Positions 18,295-27,686 of a stretch of DNA of 64,000 nt are shown piece by piece. Source of the DNA: Pseudoalteromonas rubra. Its GTDB lineage: Bacteria > Pseudomonadota > Gammaproteobacteria > Enterobacterales > Alteromonadaceae. The first letter of the stretch is position 1, and each line of letters begins with the position of its first letter. The position numbers were made by a program, and so were the translations under genes. Below the pieces are notes generated by a model. It saw only the letters and a list, made by a program, of their open reading frames with translations. It made no database searches and was not told the DNA's origin. The stretch spans positions 62,001 to 126,000 of the forward strand of contig NZ_PNCJ01000015.1 in the NCBI RefSeq assembly GCF_005887115.1, read 5' to 3'.

Positions 18295-19003
18295 GTGCTG
18301 CTACCCCCTCGCCATCACGGATCTTTGCCAGCTGACCAGCCTCGATATGAATGATACGGTCACACTGTTTTGCCAGATCTTCATCGTGTGTTACCAGGAT
18401 TAAGGTTGTGCCATGCTGCTTGTTTAAATCAAACAACAGACTTTCGATTAACTGACCATTTTTTGAGTCCAAATTTGCAGATGGCTCATCGGCAAAAAGA
18501 ATTTTGGGTGTTCCGATAAAGGCACGCGCGATTGCGACACGCTGTTGCTCCCCCCCCGACAATTGCGAAGGATAGTGGCCAACCCGATGTGCCAGCCCTA
18601 CTTTTTCCAACAGAGCCTGAGCCTGCTCTCGGGCATTTTTTTCGCCTGCCAGTTCAGCAGGTAGCATCACGTTTTCCAGTGCTGTCAGGCTTTGCACCAG
18701 CATAAATGACTGAAATACAAAGCCGACCTTTTCGGCCCTCAAACGTGCGCGCTGCTCTTCATTAAGTTGGTGAAGTGCTTCACCATCGAGGTAGACTTCT
18801 CCTTTGCTGGCAATGTCCAAACCAGCCAGCAGGCTGAGTAGCGTTGATTTGCCCGAGCCAGATGTGCCGACCACTGCCACTGACTCCCCTGACTTGACAG
18901 AAAAATTGATATCGCTAAGGATAGTGAGGTCACCTTCAAAGGTACTGACGGTTTTACCCAACTCCTTAACCTGAATAATATTTAACTGAGAAAGCACTGA
19001 CAT
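18284..19003 (-). CDS. ybbA: ABC transporter ATP-binding protein YbbA
   Basis: A 239-residue LolD/MacB-type ATPase. Walker A is GTSGSGKST, the Q-loop region reads VGFVFQSFMLV, the signature is LSGGEQQR, Walker B is ILFADEPSANLD, and the H-loop is LVTHDED. I start at ATG 19003 because it has AGGA upstream and gives normal length; the longer frame begins inside the divergent esterase. It energises the permease encoded just downstream with an 11-bp overlap. Its start codon shares bases with the start codon of the esterase gene on the other strand. Confidence 0.9.
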   Translation of the reverse strand: MSVLSQLNIIQVKELGKTVSTFEGDLTILSDINFSVKSGESVAVVGTSGSGKSTLLSLLAGLDIASKGEVYLDGEALHQLNEEQRARLRAEKVGFVFQSFMLVQSLTALENVMLPAELAGEKNAREQAQALLEKVGLAHRVGHYPSQLSGGEQQRVAIARAFIGTPKILFADEPSANLDSKNGQLIESLLFDLNKQHGTTLILVTHDEDLAKQCDRIIHIEAGQLAKIRDGEGVAAHVG

Positions 19004-19634
19004 GATGCGATTTTTCCTACAACTGGTGGTATTGATCTTCGGCACACTTTTCATATCAAAAGCGAACGCCAACGATACCAAAATTATGATCATTGGTGAT
19101 AGCTTAAGCGCCGGTTATGGTCTCAAACAAGCACCGTCCTGGGTTAATTTGTTACAAAATAAATACGAGACGGAGCAAAAAGCGATCACTCTGGTCAATA
19201 CCAGTGTCTCAGGACAAACCACAGATAATGCGCTACTGACAATCGATAAACAACTTGAAAGCCATCAGCCCAGCCACGTACTCATCGAGCTGGGTGCAAA
19301 CGATGGTCTGCGCGGGTTTCCACCTAAACTGATCCGCAAACATTTACGCAAGCTGGTAGAGAAAAGCCAGGCTAACGGTGCCAAAGTCGCTTTAATGCAG
19401 ATCCAGATCCCGCCTAATTATGGTCAGCGCTACAGCACCCTGTTTGCCGATAGCTACCCTTTGGTAGCAGAACAAACTGGCGCCTATTTAATGGATTACT
19501 TTATGCTGCCCATTGCAGCAGATCGCAGCCTGATGCAAAACGATAATCTGCACCCCAATGAAAAAGCTCAACCTCTCATTCGAGATTTCATGTATGAGCG
19601 CATCACAAAATGGCTTGAAACCGCTGCAAAATAG
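19002..19634 (+). CDS. tesA: SGNH-family lysophospholipase/arylesterase TesA
   Basis: A 210-residue exported esterase. The signal peptide covers about residues 1-23 (ending ANA). SGNH blocks are complete: GDSLSAGYGL with the catalytic Ser, the Gly and Asn of LGANDGLRG, and the Asp and His of DNLHPNEKA. TesA-type enzymes hydrolyse acyl esters and lysophospholipids in the periplasm. Two consecutive ATG codons (19002 and 19005) are available. The first overlaps the start of the divergent ybbA, so there is essentially no intergenic space and each promoter must lie within the other gene. The tesA/ybbA-ybbP layout is conserved with E. coli. Confidence 0.9.
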   Translation: MMRFFLQLVVLIFGTLFISKANANDTKIMIIGDSLSAGYGLKQAPSWVNLLQNKYETEQKAITLVNTSVSGQTTDNALLTIDKQLESHQPSHVLIELGANDGLRGFPPKLIRKHLRKLVEKSQANGAKVALMQIQIPPNYGQRYSTLFADSYPLVAEQTGAYLMDYFMLPIAADRSLMQNDNLHPNEKAQPLIRDFMYERITKWLETAAK

Positions 19635-20014
19635 CCACCCAATAAACCCGCAAAAATGATTAACTTGATCTACGCATTGCTGCAAAAGTAGATCAAGTTC
19701 CCCTTCCGCCACTGTCTTTAACAGAATTATCCAATCAACAAGATTACAAAAATAAGAAATTTTTATTCTATTGTTCGCAACCCACAAATAGCGACTTCTT
19801 GCGCTGTAGAAACAAAAACAATGACATGGGAAGACACTTTCCACCAAATTATTGCAGACTTAAAAATAAACCCAAAAGAAACACAAACTGAACATAAAAT
19901 AAACATTTGCAACAATTTATTTAATTCATATACTATCCAACACTGGCATTAGAGTTTTCCAACTAATCAAGGTCATATAAGGCCACATATTGACACTCAT
20001 TAAGGACAAACTGC
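19635..20014. other. Upstream region of the exported-protein locus
   Basis: A 380-nt AT-rich gap between tesA and the M4 protease gene. It begins with the inverted repeat at 19662-19699. The rest, especially 19740-19960, is rich in A and T and probably holds the promoter of the six-gene locus. No short gene was found. Confidence 0.5.
19662..19699. terminator. 12-bp perfect inverted repeat after tesA
   Basis: AACTTGATCTAC (19662-19673) and GTAGATCAAGTT (19688-19699) pair perfectly around a 14-nt loop. It lies 28 nt after the tesA stop. The sequence after it is CCCCTTCC, not a T run, so it may be a weak terminator, an mRNA-stabilising hairpin or a protein site. Confidence 0.5.
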
Positions 20015-23000
20015 ATGAAACATTTGGGGTACTTATTTGGTTTAGGTGTTGCTGCGCTGCCCATTTCCAGCGCACTCGCTGACGTCAAATCTCAATCACT
20101 GCATAACAAGCAATTTCTGTGGGACGACCTGAAGCAAGTAATTTCAGAAAGTCATCCTCACTCATTTTCAGCGTCAACACTTGGGACAGGCAGGCTAACT
20201 GCAGAAAAAACAGCACACAATGTTCACTATAAATTAACAAAAAGAACAGGTGCTCCTACTGTCTATGAACACTATCGTGCTTATGTCGGAAATTATCCGG
20301 TGTTATCGAGTAACCTGGTGGTTGTCCGTAACAATAATGGTGAGATCCGCCAGGCAATGGGCAGTTTAATCTCCGGGATTGCATCTCAGGGACAGGCTCT
20401 GTTTCACGACATGCCACATACTCAACTCAGCCAGCGTCTTGAAGCCCTGCCCGAGCTAATAGATGTTGCCAAATATAGCTATGAGAAAGCCTTTTTTCTC
20501 AATAGCGATACCTTGATCCCTGTCATCGAAGTTTTGGCGACGTTTAACGATAGAAAAGAAAAGATACTGCTCAATGGTGACGATCTTACTGTCGTTTCTA
20601 AGTCCTATGATATGTCGTTTGCTTTTTCTCAGCAGTCACTGAAAGACGCAGGGTATGTCGCCGGTGGTGGTATAGGTGGCAACGACAAGCTAGGCGCTAT
20701 ATGTTACTCCCCCAGTCCCGACAGTATGCAAAACTGTACCAGCTACCAGTTTGATGAAATTGCCCCCAAAGGGGCAGAGCTCAGATTTGAAGATCTAAGC
20801 CAGACCGCTATTTTCTATGAATTTAATGGCTACCCATTCATCGTCAAGAAAGAAAATAACAACTGTATTTTAGATAACCCTTATGTGGTGACTTACGATG
20901 CAGCAGTCTCCGAAACTACTCCGGTTTCATATGTCTGTCAGACAAATAACGAAAACTTTGTAAAACGCGAGATCGATCAGACATTTGATGCCTATTACAG
21001 CTATAGCCCGGCAAACGAAGCACACTTTAACGCTGGTCTGGTTATGCAATACTTCCATACACAACTTAAAGCGTTATACCCGCAACAAAGTACTGACTGC
21101 GACAACAACGGCTATTGCATTAAACCACTTTCCCAAAAAGTAAACCGAAATACCATTTTTGGCACTAACTCCGCTTCCTGGGATGGTGAGTTTGTTAACT
21201 ATGGCTCAGGCAACGGCGGATATGAGTATTTTGCTCTGACAGGTATGAGCATTGCCGCACATGAAATAGCCCATGCCATTACCGAGTGGAACTCAGGACT
21301 CGGTAGAGAAGACGTAGACAGTGCAATTAACGAAGGATTGTCCGATATATCTGCGATTGCAATACTCGACTATTATCAACATACCGCATCAGGCGCTTAT
21401 ACACAGTCTCAGGCATTCGCAGACCAATTTACCGATCAATCGGGGCTATACACTAAGAACCGTAAGTGGTGGTACGGCTGGGATGTTTTCCCACAGGATA
21501 AAGCGGCACGTTTCTTTGAATTGCCATCTTGGGATGGGCGAAGCATAGATCACGTCAAAGATTTTACCACAGCCAAAACAGGCCATGATAATGGTGGCGT
21601 TTTAAGAAAAGCGTTTTATGAGCTTGTCAAAACACAAGGCTGGACCATCCAGCAAGCTTATCGCTTATTTTTGCGCGCCAACACGTCTGGCTGTGTATTC
21701 TCAGGTATGTCTTTAAATGAGTTTGGCTTCTGTCTGGTTGACCAGACGGCCCACATTCAAGTCGGCAACAAATCTTTGAACCAAATCAAAGCAGATGTAT
21801 CACACAGCCTGGCTGGTGTCGGTATTTCTACTGGGATCGGACTGTCGACTTTGGACGCCGATGCATGGCTTAACTACAATCAGGCCAGCTACGATTTAAG
21901 TCGCATCAATCAAGATACTATTCGCAGCATCAACGTAAACTGGGGTGACGGCCAGAGTGAGAGCTGGCAGCACGACAGTGGCACACCCATCTATCCCTAC
22001 TTACAACGCAGTAAACAGGTTGTTGAAGACACCCTGATCCGATTCTCTGTCAACGTAACCACCGAGGATCAAAATGGAAACCAGGCAACTCAGTCGGCTT
22101 ATAACCATTTTTATAGCCGCCCTGCTGCACTTCGCTGTGAACCATTTATGAATAATGCTGTGTTACACACCAGCACTCTGTCTATCAATAACTTTACTTT
22201 GTCGGGACTCAACGCCGGATACAGAGCAAAACTAGATACGCCCTGGCCTGTCGCAAAACCGAGAGAGCACACTCTAAGCTTTGCACAGGACCTGAGCGGA
22301 AAACGTGTTTCCGTGTACTTTGATAGCAACAGAAATGGACTGATGGAATCGAGTGAAGCAGTGCTGTCAAGCCAAACCATCTCAGGGAGTAGCGTGAAAT
22401 TTACCCTTGATCAACAGACTAACCGTGGACTTGGACTGCTACGCGTTGCCATTGCTAACAATGAGTTTGACTATTCCTTGTTGGATGTATGTGGTGTTGC
22501 AGACAACGCTCAGGTTGTGGATGTAATGATGGATGTGGACTCAGACAACCTGCCGCTGATCTCTGATTTTGAGGTACAGTATCTAGATGGCAACCGGGTA
22601 AAATTTACTAATACTTCTCAGGTCAATGAGGCTAAAAACCCGCAATTCTATTGGCAATTCGGCTTTGATAATCGTATCAGCACTGCACGAGATCCTGGCA
22701 TAATTGACTTTCCAACCAACGGTGGTCAGTTCGATGTATCATTACAAATTCAGTATCCTGACCAAAGTGAGAACGATACCAAGCAAACCCGCATATCACT
22801 GGATCCCGTAAACGCGTGTCCAGCCAAAATCAGTAATGGCGCCAATGCCGATGTCATTTATATCGACGACATGAAGTTATTCAATTACTCGACACTGATT
22901 GCCAATGTCCCCTCCGCAGCTGGGTTTAACCGTGACGGCTACAGCCTGAATAATTTAAGCGGCACCGATATTAAGAGAAGAACCTATATTAGTGTTGAAA

Positions 23001-23380
23001 TCATGACCAACCTAATGCCTCGCTCTACTGCCGAAAACTTACTGCAAAATGGTAACCGTGATGTGCGCTTCACCATTTGGCTTGATGCGGACGGCAACGA
23101 GGAGTTCGCACCTTCTGAATCCGGATTAGACAATGATCCAAACTACAACTACTGGATAGACAATAGCCAGTGCACCACAGTTTCCGGTTCAGAATATTGC
23201 CGGATCAGCGCTACAAAGTCATTGACACTGCCCAATGTCAGTACCTGGGATTGGTCAAAATGGTTCGTATTACGCTCTAAATTAGAAGAGCGTCCAACTA
23301 ATGACTATAAGTCTGATGCTTGTAACAGATTTAATTACGGTGAAATTGAAGACCTAAAAATCAAAGTCACCCGATATTAA
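20015..23380 (+). CDS. Secreted M4 (thermolysin-like) metalloprotease with GEVED domain
   Basis: A 1121-residue exported protease. A signal peptide (about 1-22) is followed by an FTP/PepSY-like propeptide (about 35-200) and the M4 catalytic domain (about 310-620). The zinc site is HEIAH (416-420) with the third ligand Glu440 in AINEGLSD, and a thermolysin-type catalytic His lies in TGHDNGGVLRKAF. The C-terminal half holds a PKD-like segment (INVNWGDGQSE), a beta region with DSNRNGLMESSE and a final GEVED-type domain (CNRFNYGEIEDLKI). Such extensions usually bind surfaces or are cleaved off during secretion. It is first of six same-strand genes for exported proteins and is the obvious candidate processing enzyme for them. 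The start has AAGGAC upstream. Confidence 0.88.
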   Translation: MKHLGYLFGLGVAALPISSALADVKSQSLHNKQFLWDDLKQVISESHPHSFSASTLGTGRLTAEKTAHNVHYKLTKRTGAPTVYEHYRAYVGNYPVLSSNLVVVRNNNGEIRQAMGSLISGIASQGQALFHDMPHTQLSQRLEALPELIDVAKYSYEKAFFLNSDTLIPVIEVLATFNDRKEKILLNGDDLTVVSKSYDMSFAFSQQSLKDAGYVAGGGIGGNDKLGAICYSPSPDSMQNCTSYQFDEIAPKGAELRFEDLSQTAIFYEFNGYPFIVKKENNNCILDNPYVVTYDAAVSETTPVSYVCQTNNENFVKREIDQTFDAYYSYSPANEAHFNAGLVMQYFHTQLKALYPQQSTDCDNNGYCIKPLSQKVNRNTIFGTNSASWDGEFVNYGSGNGGYEYFALTGMSIAAHEIAHAITEWNSGLGREDVDSAINEGLSDISAIAILDYYQHTASGAYTQSQAFADQFTDQSGLYTKNRKWWYGWDVFPQDKAARFFELPSWDGRSIDHVKDFTTAKTGHDNGGVLRKAFYELVKTQGWTIQQAYRLFLRANTSGCVFSGMSLNEFGFCLVDQTAHIQVGNKSLNQIKADVSHSLAGVGISTGIGLSTLDADAWLNYNQASYDLSRINQDTIRSINVNWGDGQSESWQHDSGTPIYPYLQRSKQVVEDTLIRFSVNVTTEDQNGNQATQSAYNHFYSRPAALRCEPFMNNAVLHTSTLSINNFTLSGLNAGYRAKLDTPWPVAKPREHTLSFAQDLSGKRVSVYFDSNRNGLMESSEAVLSSQTISGSSVKFTLDQQTNRGLGLLRVAIANNEFDYSLLDVCGVADNAQVVDVMMDVDSDNLPLISDFEVQYLDGNRVKFTNTSQVNEAKNPQFYWQFGFDNRISTARDPGIIDFPTNGGQFDVSLQIQYPDQSENDTKQTRISLDPVNACPAKISNGANADVIYIDDMKLFNYSTLIANVPSAAGFNRDGYSLNNLSGTDIKRRTYISVEIMTNLMPRSTAENLLQNGNRDVRFTIWLDADGNEEFAPSESGLDNDPNYNYWIDNSQCTTVSGSEYCRISATKSLTLPNVSTWDWSKWFVLRSKLEERPTNDYKSDACNRFNYGEIEDLKIKVTRY

Positions 23381-23461
23381 CTAAAACCGCTCGCAGTAAT
23401 GTAGGCAAAGGCAACTTTGCCTACGAGCTACCTCATAAAAACCACTCAAAAAGGAAACTTT

Positions 23462-25489
23462 ATGAAACTTGTTAGCCTAGCAGTCATCGCTGCTTTGGGA
23501 GGGGCTTCTCTTGCTACTGTCGCGAGTCCTTTGTCCGAAAATAGCACCGCTTTACCTAAGTCTACTTTAAAATTCCAGGCATTAGGCAGTGCAGAAAAAG
23601 TACAACAACGACTGAGTAAGCATGGCCTTAATAAGCGCAATCGCCCACACCTGTTCAATCTATTGGACAAACGCGAGCAGGCAAAGAAATTTGGGCTCAA
23701 AGCTGCTCAGACTGAGCAACTTAACAGCCTGAACAATAGCATTAGCTCAAATTGTAACGCTGATAAAGTCTGTTCTTTTTTCAAACATATGGGTTTGAGA
23801 GCTGTTAAAGACGCGTCAGGCACAGAGTATGTGATGATCTCTGCTATCAATAGTGAAGTTGCATCAACGACCTACACTTTTATCGACATTGCACTAATAG
23901 ACGAAAATGGCCAGGACATCACCATACCTCGTTTTGCTGAGTACTATGGAGAAGGGATTTCCAAAAAGCGTATGGACATAGCTTCGCTCGGCAAACTCAG
24001 CGATATCATGCCAAGACTGCTTGCTGCAGAGCAAATTTTCGCTGACGCCTGGGTGACCGTGGTATATATCGATGAAAATGGCAACGAAGTTGCTGAAGAC
24101 AAAAACACCATCGTTGAATATTCTAAAGAAACACTGCTGGCAGAATTGGGCTATCAGAACGCGCTTTCAGCCAGCCAAGACCTAAAACATGCCACTGCGT
24201 CAACTCAGGCATGGACTGAAGCACTGCCCTCGTCATCTATGCCGACTATCCAGCAAGGCGCAATCCTGGAAAGTGCCGTCACTAACCCGGTTGACAAAAA
24301 AGAGATCAATGCGGATCCGACACTGGACCGAATCAAAATCTGCCTGAACCGTATGTACAATGACTGTGATTACGACGCGGTTTACCCTAGTGGCACCCCA
24401 AATGACCAATTGAAGGTGCTTGTACCGTTTTCAGGCTATCGTGATGTCATGGGTAAAGTAACCAAAATCTATCGCCCGGACTGGAGCTCTAAAGATGTCA
24501 CTTATGACGCCAATGGTAACCCAAGCTATGCGATCAAACCTGCTGGCACCCAACCTATGGGTCTATACCATGGCACCGAAATTTTCATTCAGACTAAAGA
24601 AGGCGGTGGTGCATCCAAATTAGGCGGTTACCAGGGCTCAGAACACCTTTTCTCTGATCACATTTCACTGAAATATTTGAAAAAGCAAGTCGGTGACAAC
24701 ATCTACGATTACACTCGCATCTCATGGAATATCCCACGCTCAAAAGGGGTATTTGGTGACGCAACCCTTTATGGCCGTTACGCAGATGCGCACTGGATCA
24801 TGAACTTATCGGTTGAAGTTGAGCAAGAAATGCGTGGCAGAAAACGTCTGCGTAATTTCACCTACGTTGTGGGCAGCACAGACATGCCTGAAGAGCAAAC
24901 CTGGACAGACATTGAGCATCCAGCTATGCAGATGGTGTATAGCTGTCTCGCAAAAGGCTCGATGATCATGTTGGCCAATGGTAAGCAACTGCCTATCGAA
25001 CAGTTACAGGTTGGCGACTTAGTACTTGGTGCAAGTCAGTTTGCTCCAAACTCACACATGCCACTTGAAATCAAAGACGTCTCAATCGGTGTTGAAGCCT
25101 TACCTATGATCAAGATCACCACAGATTCAGGCAAAGAGCTGCTGCTTACTGAATCGCACCCGGTAGTCACCCAATCGGGAGTCTCGGCCTGGGCTAACAA
25201 GGTTCAGCAAGGTGACCGTATTCATACTACCAATGGCCTGGAGTTAGTCACTAAGATCGAGCAAGTGAAATATGAGGACAACGTATACAACCTCAAACTG
25301 GCTCGCACCTCTGATGATCCAAAACACATTACCGGTGAAACTTTCTCAATGTTTGCAAATGGCCTGCAGGTGGGCGATCTGGCAATGCAAAGTGACAATG
25401 AATTTGAGGATGAAGTGGAAACTACACAAGACGTCCTGAATCGAATTCCTGAAGCTTGGCACAAAGATTACCTAAACAGCATTCAGTAA
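23462..25489 (+). CDS. Exported protein with C-terminal Hint (hedgehog/intein) domain
   Basis: A 675-residue exported protein. I start at ATG 23462, which has AAGGAAAC just before it and opens a clear signal peptide (about 1-22). Residues 30-490 match no family I recognise. From Cys495 there is a Hint domain: block A CLAKGSMIMLANGKQ, then IEQLQVGDLVLG, the block-B motif T563-x-x-H566 (LTESHPVVT), and the tail VYNLKLAR to FANGLQVGD. Hint domains cleave the chain before their first Cys through a thioester. There is no C-terminal His-Asn pair and only about 30 residues follow, so N-terminal cleavage or ligation is more likely than intein splicing. It lies 81 nt after the M4 protease. The cargo domain is undescribed as far as I can tell. 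Confidence 0.8.
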   Translation: MKLVSLAVIAALGGASLATVASPLSENSTALPKSTLKFQALGSAEKVQQRLSKHGLNKRNRPHLFNLLDKREQAKKFGLKAAQTEQLNSLNNSISSNCNADKVCSFFKHMGLRAVKDASGTEYVMISAINSEVASTTYTFIDIALIDENGQDITIPRFAEYYGEGISKKRMDIASLGKLSDIMPRLLAAEQIFADAWVTVVYIDENGNEVAEDKNTIVEYSKETLLAELGYQNALSASQDLKHATASTQAWTEALPSSSMPTIQQGAILESAVTNPVDKKEINADPTLDRIKICLNRMYNDCDYDAVYPSGTPNDQLKVLVPFSGYRDVMGKVTKIYRPDWSSKDVTYDANGNPSYAIKPAGTQPMGLYHGTEIFIQTKEGGGASKLGGYQGSEHLFSDHISLKYLKKQVGDNIYDYTRISWNIPRSKGVFGDATLYGRYADAHWIMNLSVEVEQEMRGRKRLRNFTYVVGSTDMPEEQTWTDIEHPAMQMVYSCLAKGSMIMLANGKQLPIEQLQVGDLVLGASQFAPNSHMPLEIKDVSIGVEALPMIKITTDSGKELLLTESHPVVTQSGVSAWANKVQQGDRIHTTNGLELVTKIEQVKYEDNVYNLKLARTSDDPKHITGETFSMFANGLQVGDLAMQSDNEFEDEVETTQDVLNRIPEAWHKDYLNSIQ

Positions 25490-25506
25490 GCAGGAAACAA
25501 ACCAGT

Positions 25507-25527
25507 GAGGCCTCTAAAAGGGGCCTC
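25507..25527 (+). terminator. Intercistronic hairpin
   Basis: GAGGCC (25507-25512) and GGCCTC (25522-25527) form a 6-bp stem with a 9-nt loop between the Hint gene and the next gene. With only TTC after it, it may be a partial terminator or an mRNA-processing hairpin that sets different expression levels. Confidence 0.45.
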
Positions 25528-25544
25528 TTCACGGAGTGAACACA

Positions 25545-26792
25545 ATGAATAAAAATCAATTCATTTGCCTTGCGCTGGCACTATCGACATCCCAGGCCCT
25601 CGCGCAGGCAACCAAAACGCCAGAGAAACTCAGCGAATTAGCCCCGCTTTCCGCAGAGGCAAAAAGCATCGATTTAGTGCCGCTTGGTACAGCGCATCAA
25701 AGCAAAGGCGATGTCTTATTAGGCATTCAGTCTGTACAAGGCATGGCCGTTGAGCATCTGGGCAATACCAGCATCGACTTTCGCGTTGGTGTTGACCTGA
25801 GATATGAGCAGGCGCTCAAACTTATCGACGGTAAAGTCGATGCCGGCTTTAAATTCCCGGCAGTGCGTGTTGATGCGGGCGCAAACTATGCCAAAGATAT
25901 CAGTGCTGACCGTTACACAGGTACCTATACCGTGTATTCGTCGGTCAAACCCAAGTCTCGTATCTTAATGCCAAATTCAGACCAAGGGTACCAGCCAACG
26001 CAGGCAGCCACAGAGCTGGCTCAAGCTTATCCGGGTAACAAAGCGGCAAACCTCGGTGATGGCTTCGTGCAGGGGTTTGCCTATGGCTCCAACGTCGTAA
26101 TCAACATGAAAATTGATTATCGCAATGAGGAAGACAAACGCCAGATCGGTGGTTACCTCAGTGTCGACTGGATAGGTAAGGTCAAGGTTGATGGCCAGCT
26201 ACAAAAAATTGATGAAGAGAAAAGACAGTCCGTTAAAATATCCATCAGCGGCTATCAGAGCGGCGGCGATCCAAACCGACTGTTGAACATCATCCCCAAT
26301 GGCATTATGCGTTGTACGCTGCTAAACCCGGAGCCTTGCTTCAACCTGTTCGAAGCCGCTGTAAACTATTTGAAATCAGATTACATCAACCAGTTTAATT
26401 CACTGGATGATTACAACATCACTGATAGCTACGTCGCCAAATACCTGGATTCGGGCGCAGGCTTGCAACAGTTAATCCCTGACGCGGGCTACACCCCAGT
26501 CAACTACCTGACCAAGCTCGTTATTAAAGAGCTGACTTCACGCTGGATTGAAGAGCGACTCACCTACCGCAGAGCGAAAAATCTACAGCGTTACTATGCT
26601 GCACAATTTAGCGCAGAGCAGCTGAATCAACTGCAGGAAATCGAAACATCTAGTCGCGCTAATGCCAACTTGTTTGCGGATATGGTCGACTACTGTGAGC
26701 GTAACCCTGAAGGAAATTACTGCCTCGACTATGAGTCAGGTAACTTAGCTTACTATCGCGACTACAGCGCCATCAGCGACGTATTAAAGTAA
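25545..26792 (+). CDS. Exported MACPF/SNTX-like protein, paralogue 1
   Basis: A 415-residue exported protein. GGAG at 25533-25536 places the start at ATG 25545 rather than the GTG at 25536. The signal peptide is residues 1-22 (ending ALAQ). Residues 60-245 resemble the MACPF/CDC/SNTX pore-former fold: a paired-helix region, then GDGFVQGFAYGSNVVINMKI (171-190), which sits where MACPF proteins have their Y/W-G-T/D-x-F/Y signature, a following strand region and SGGDP (about 239-243). After that comes a C-x7-C pair (Cys257, Cys265; NPEPCF) shared with two paralogues downstream, then a helical tail. The pore-former assignment is by pattern only. It shares an operon with a GEVED protein 10 nt downstream. 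Confidence 0.6.
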   Translation: MNKNQFICLALALSTSQALAQATKTPEKLSELAPLSAEAKSIDLVPLGTAHQSKGDVLLGIQSVQGMAVEHLGNTSIDFRVGVDLRYEQALKLIDGKVDAGFKFPAVRVDAGANYAKDISADRYTGTYTVYSSVKPKSRILMPNSDQGYQPTQAATELAQAYPGNKAANLGDGFVQGFAYGSNVVINMKIDYRNEEDKRQIGGYLSVDWIGKVKVDGQLQKIDEEKRQSVKISISGYQSGGDPNRLLNIIPNGIMRCTLLNPEPCFNLFEAAVNYLKSDYINQFNSLDDYNITDSYVAKYLDSGAGLQQLIPDAGYTPVNYLTKLVIKELTSRWIEERLTYRRAKNLQRYYAAQFSAEQLNQLQEIETSSRANANLFADMVDYCERNPEGNYCLDYESGNLAYYRDYSAISDVLK

Positions 26793-26802
26793 GGATACCA
26801 TT

Positions 26803-27675
26803 ATGAAAAAGTTTTCTATAAGCACATCGATTGTGTCTGCCGCCCTGGCTTTGCCCCTGTTGGGTGCCACAGCACAGGCTCAGGATCTAAGCGATGCCCA
26901 ACTACAGGCCGCCCGTTATAGCGAGCTTGGTGACATGCTCACGGTAACAGAGGCTCAGGGCAGATTTGCCTGGATGCAAAAATGCTACGACGGATTACTC
27001 GTTGAACTGTGGGAGCAGATGTTCGATACCCGAGACATTGTCAGCAAAGAAGAGAAGTTACGCCAACTCAAAGAGCTGTGGCTGTCGGCAGATAAAATTG
27101 CTGCGGGAAAAGCACAATATGTGACCTTTGCTAATGAGGATTTCAGCAATCCTTATGAGTGGGTCGCAGGCACCAGTGATAGTCAGGCATGTACGCTTAT
27201 GCCGCCAGAATATCAGCCTGTGGCTTTGAAAACCACAGTGCTGTCACATAACTACTGCGACAATGCCAGCTTTGATAACGAGTGGGAATGGATCTCCAAA
27301 GTCACCATTGAGGACTTCGAGCATCAATCGGGGACCAAAGCACACACTATGGTGTCAGGAAAGGTGGTCACCTTGCCTGCAAACCGAAGCGTCAAGGTCT
27401 CTATCACGCCGGGCAATCTGGAACCTGATTTTCCTTCGTACGTCGTTGCTCGAGTCTGGGTTGATTGGGATCACAATGGTCAGCTAGACAACAGTGAAAT
27501 GGTCTACAAATCGGCATCAGACGGGGTGTTTAAGTTCACGATGGATATTCCGGCAGATGTACCCGAGGGCACGACATTGATGCGCATTGCAACCGATGCG
27601 GGTGGTGGCTCAGACAACGCTTGCTCCCGTATTCAATATGGTGAAGTCGAAGACTACCTTGTAACGGTTCGTTAA
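26803..27675 (+). CDS. Exported GEVED-domain protein
   Basis: A 290-residue exported protein. The signal peptide is about residues 1-26 (ATAQAQ). Residues 35-120 are helical and unassigned. Residues 150-290 form a GEVED domain: VARVWVDWDHNGQLDNSEMVY, then TTLMRIATDAG, Cys before the terminal IQYGEVEDYLVTV. GEVED domains occur at the ends of secreted bacterial proteins and are thought to help surface binding or sorting. Here it is a separate small protein between two MACPF-like paralogues, 10 nt and 11 nt from its neighbours, so it may be a partner or chaperone for them. The M4 protease upstream carries the same kind of domain. Confidence 0.75.
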   Translation: MKKFSISTSIVSAALALPLLGATAQAQDLSDAQLQAARYSELGDMLTVTEAQGRFAWMQKCYDGLLVELWEQMFDTRDIVSKEEKLRQLKELWLSADKIAAGKAQYVTFANEDFSNPYEWVAGTSDSQACTLMPPEYQPVALKTTVLSHNYCDNASFDNEWEWISKVTIEDFEHQSGTKAHTMVSGKVVTLPANRSVKVSITPGNLEPDFPSYVVARVWVDWDHNGQLDNSEMVYKSASDGVFKFTMDIPADVPEGTTLMRIATDAGGGSDNACSRIQYGEVEDYLVTVR

Positions 27676-27686
27676 GGAAAGATGAT

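Noticed and set aside
23401..25489. Full intein in the Hint protein
   Set aside because: There is no C-terminal His-Asn pair, no following Ser/Thr/Cys and no meaningful C-extein, so protein splicing is unlikely.
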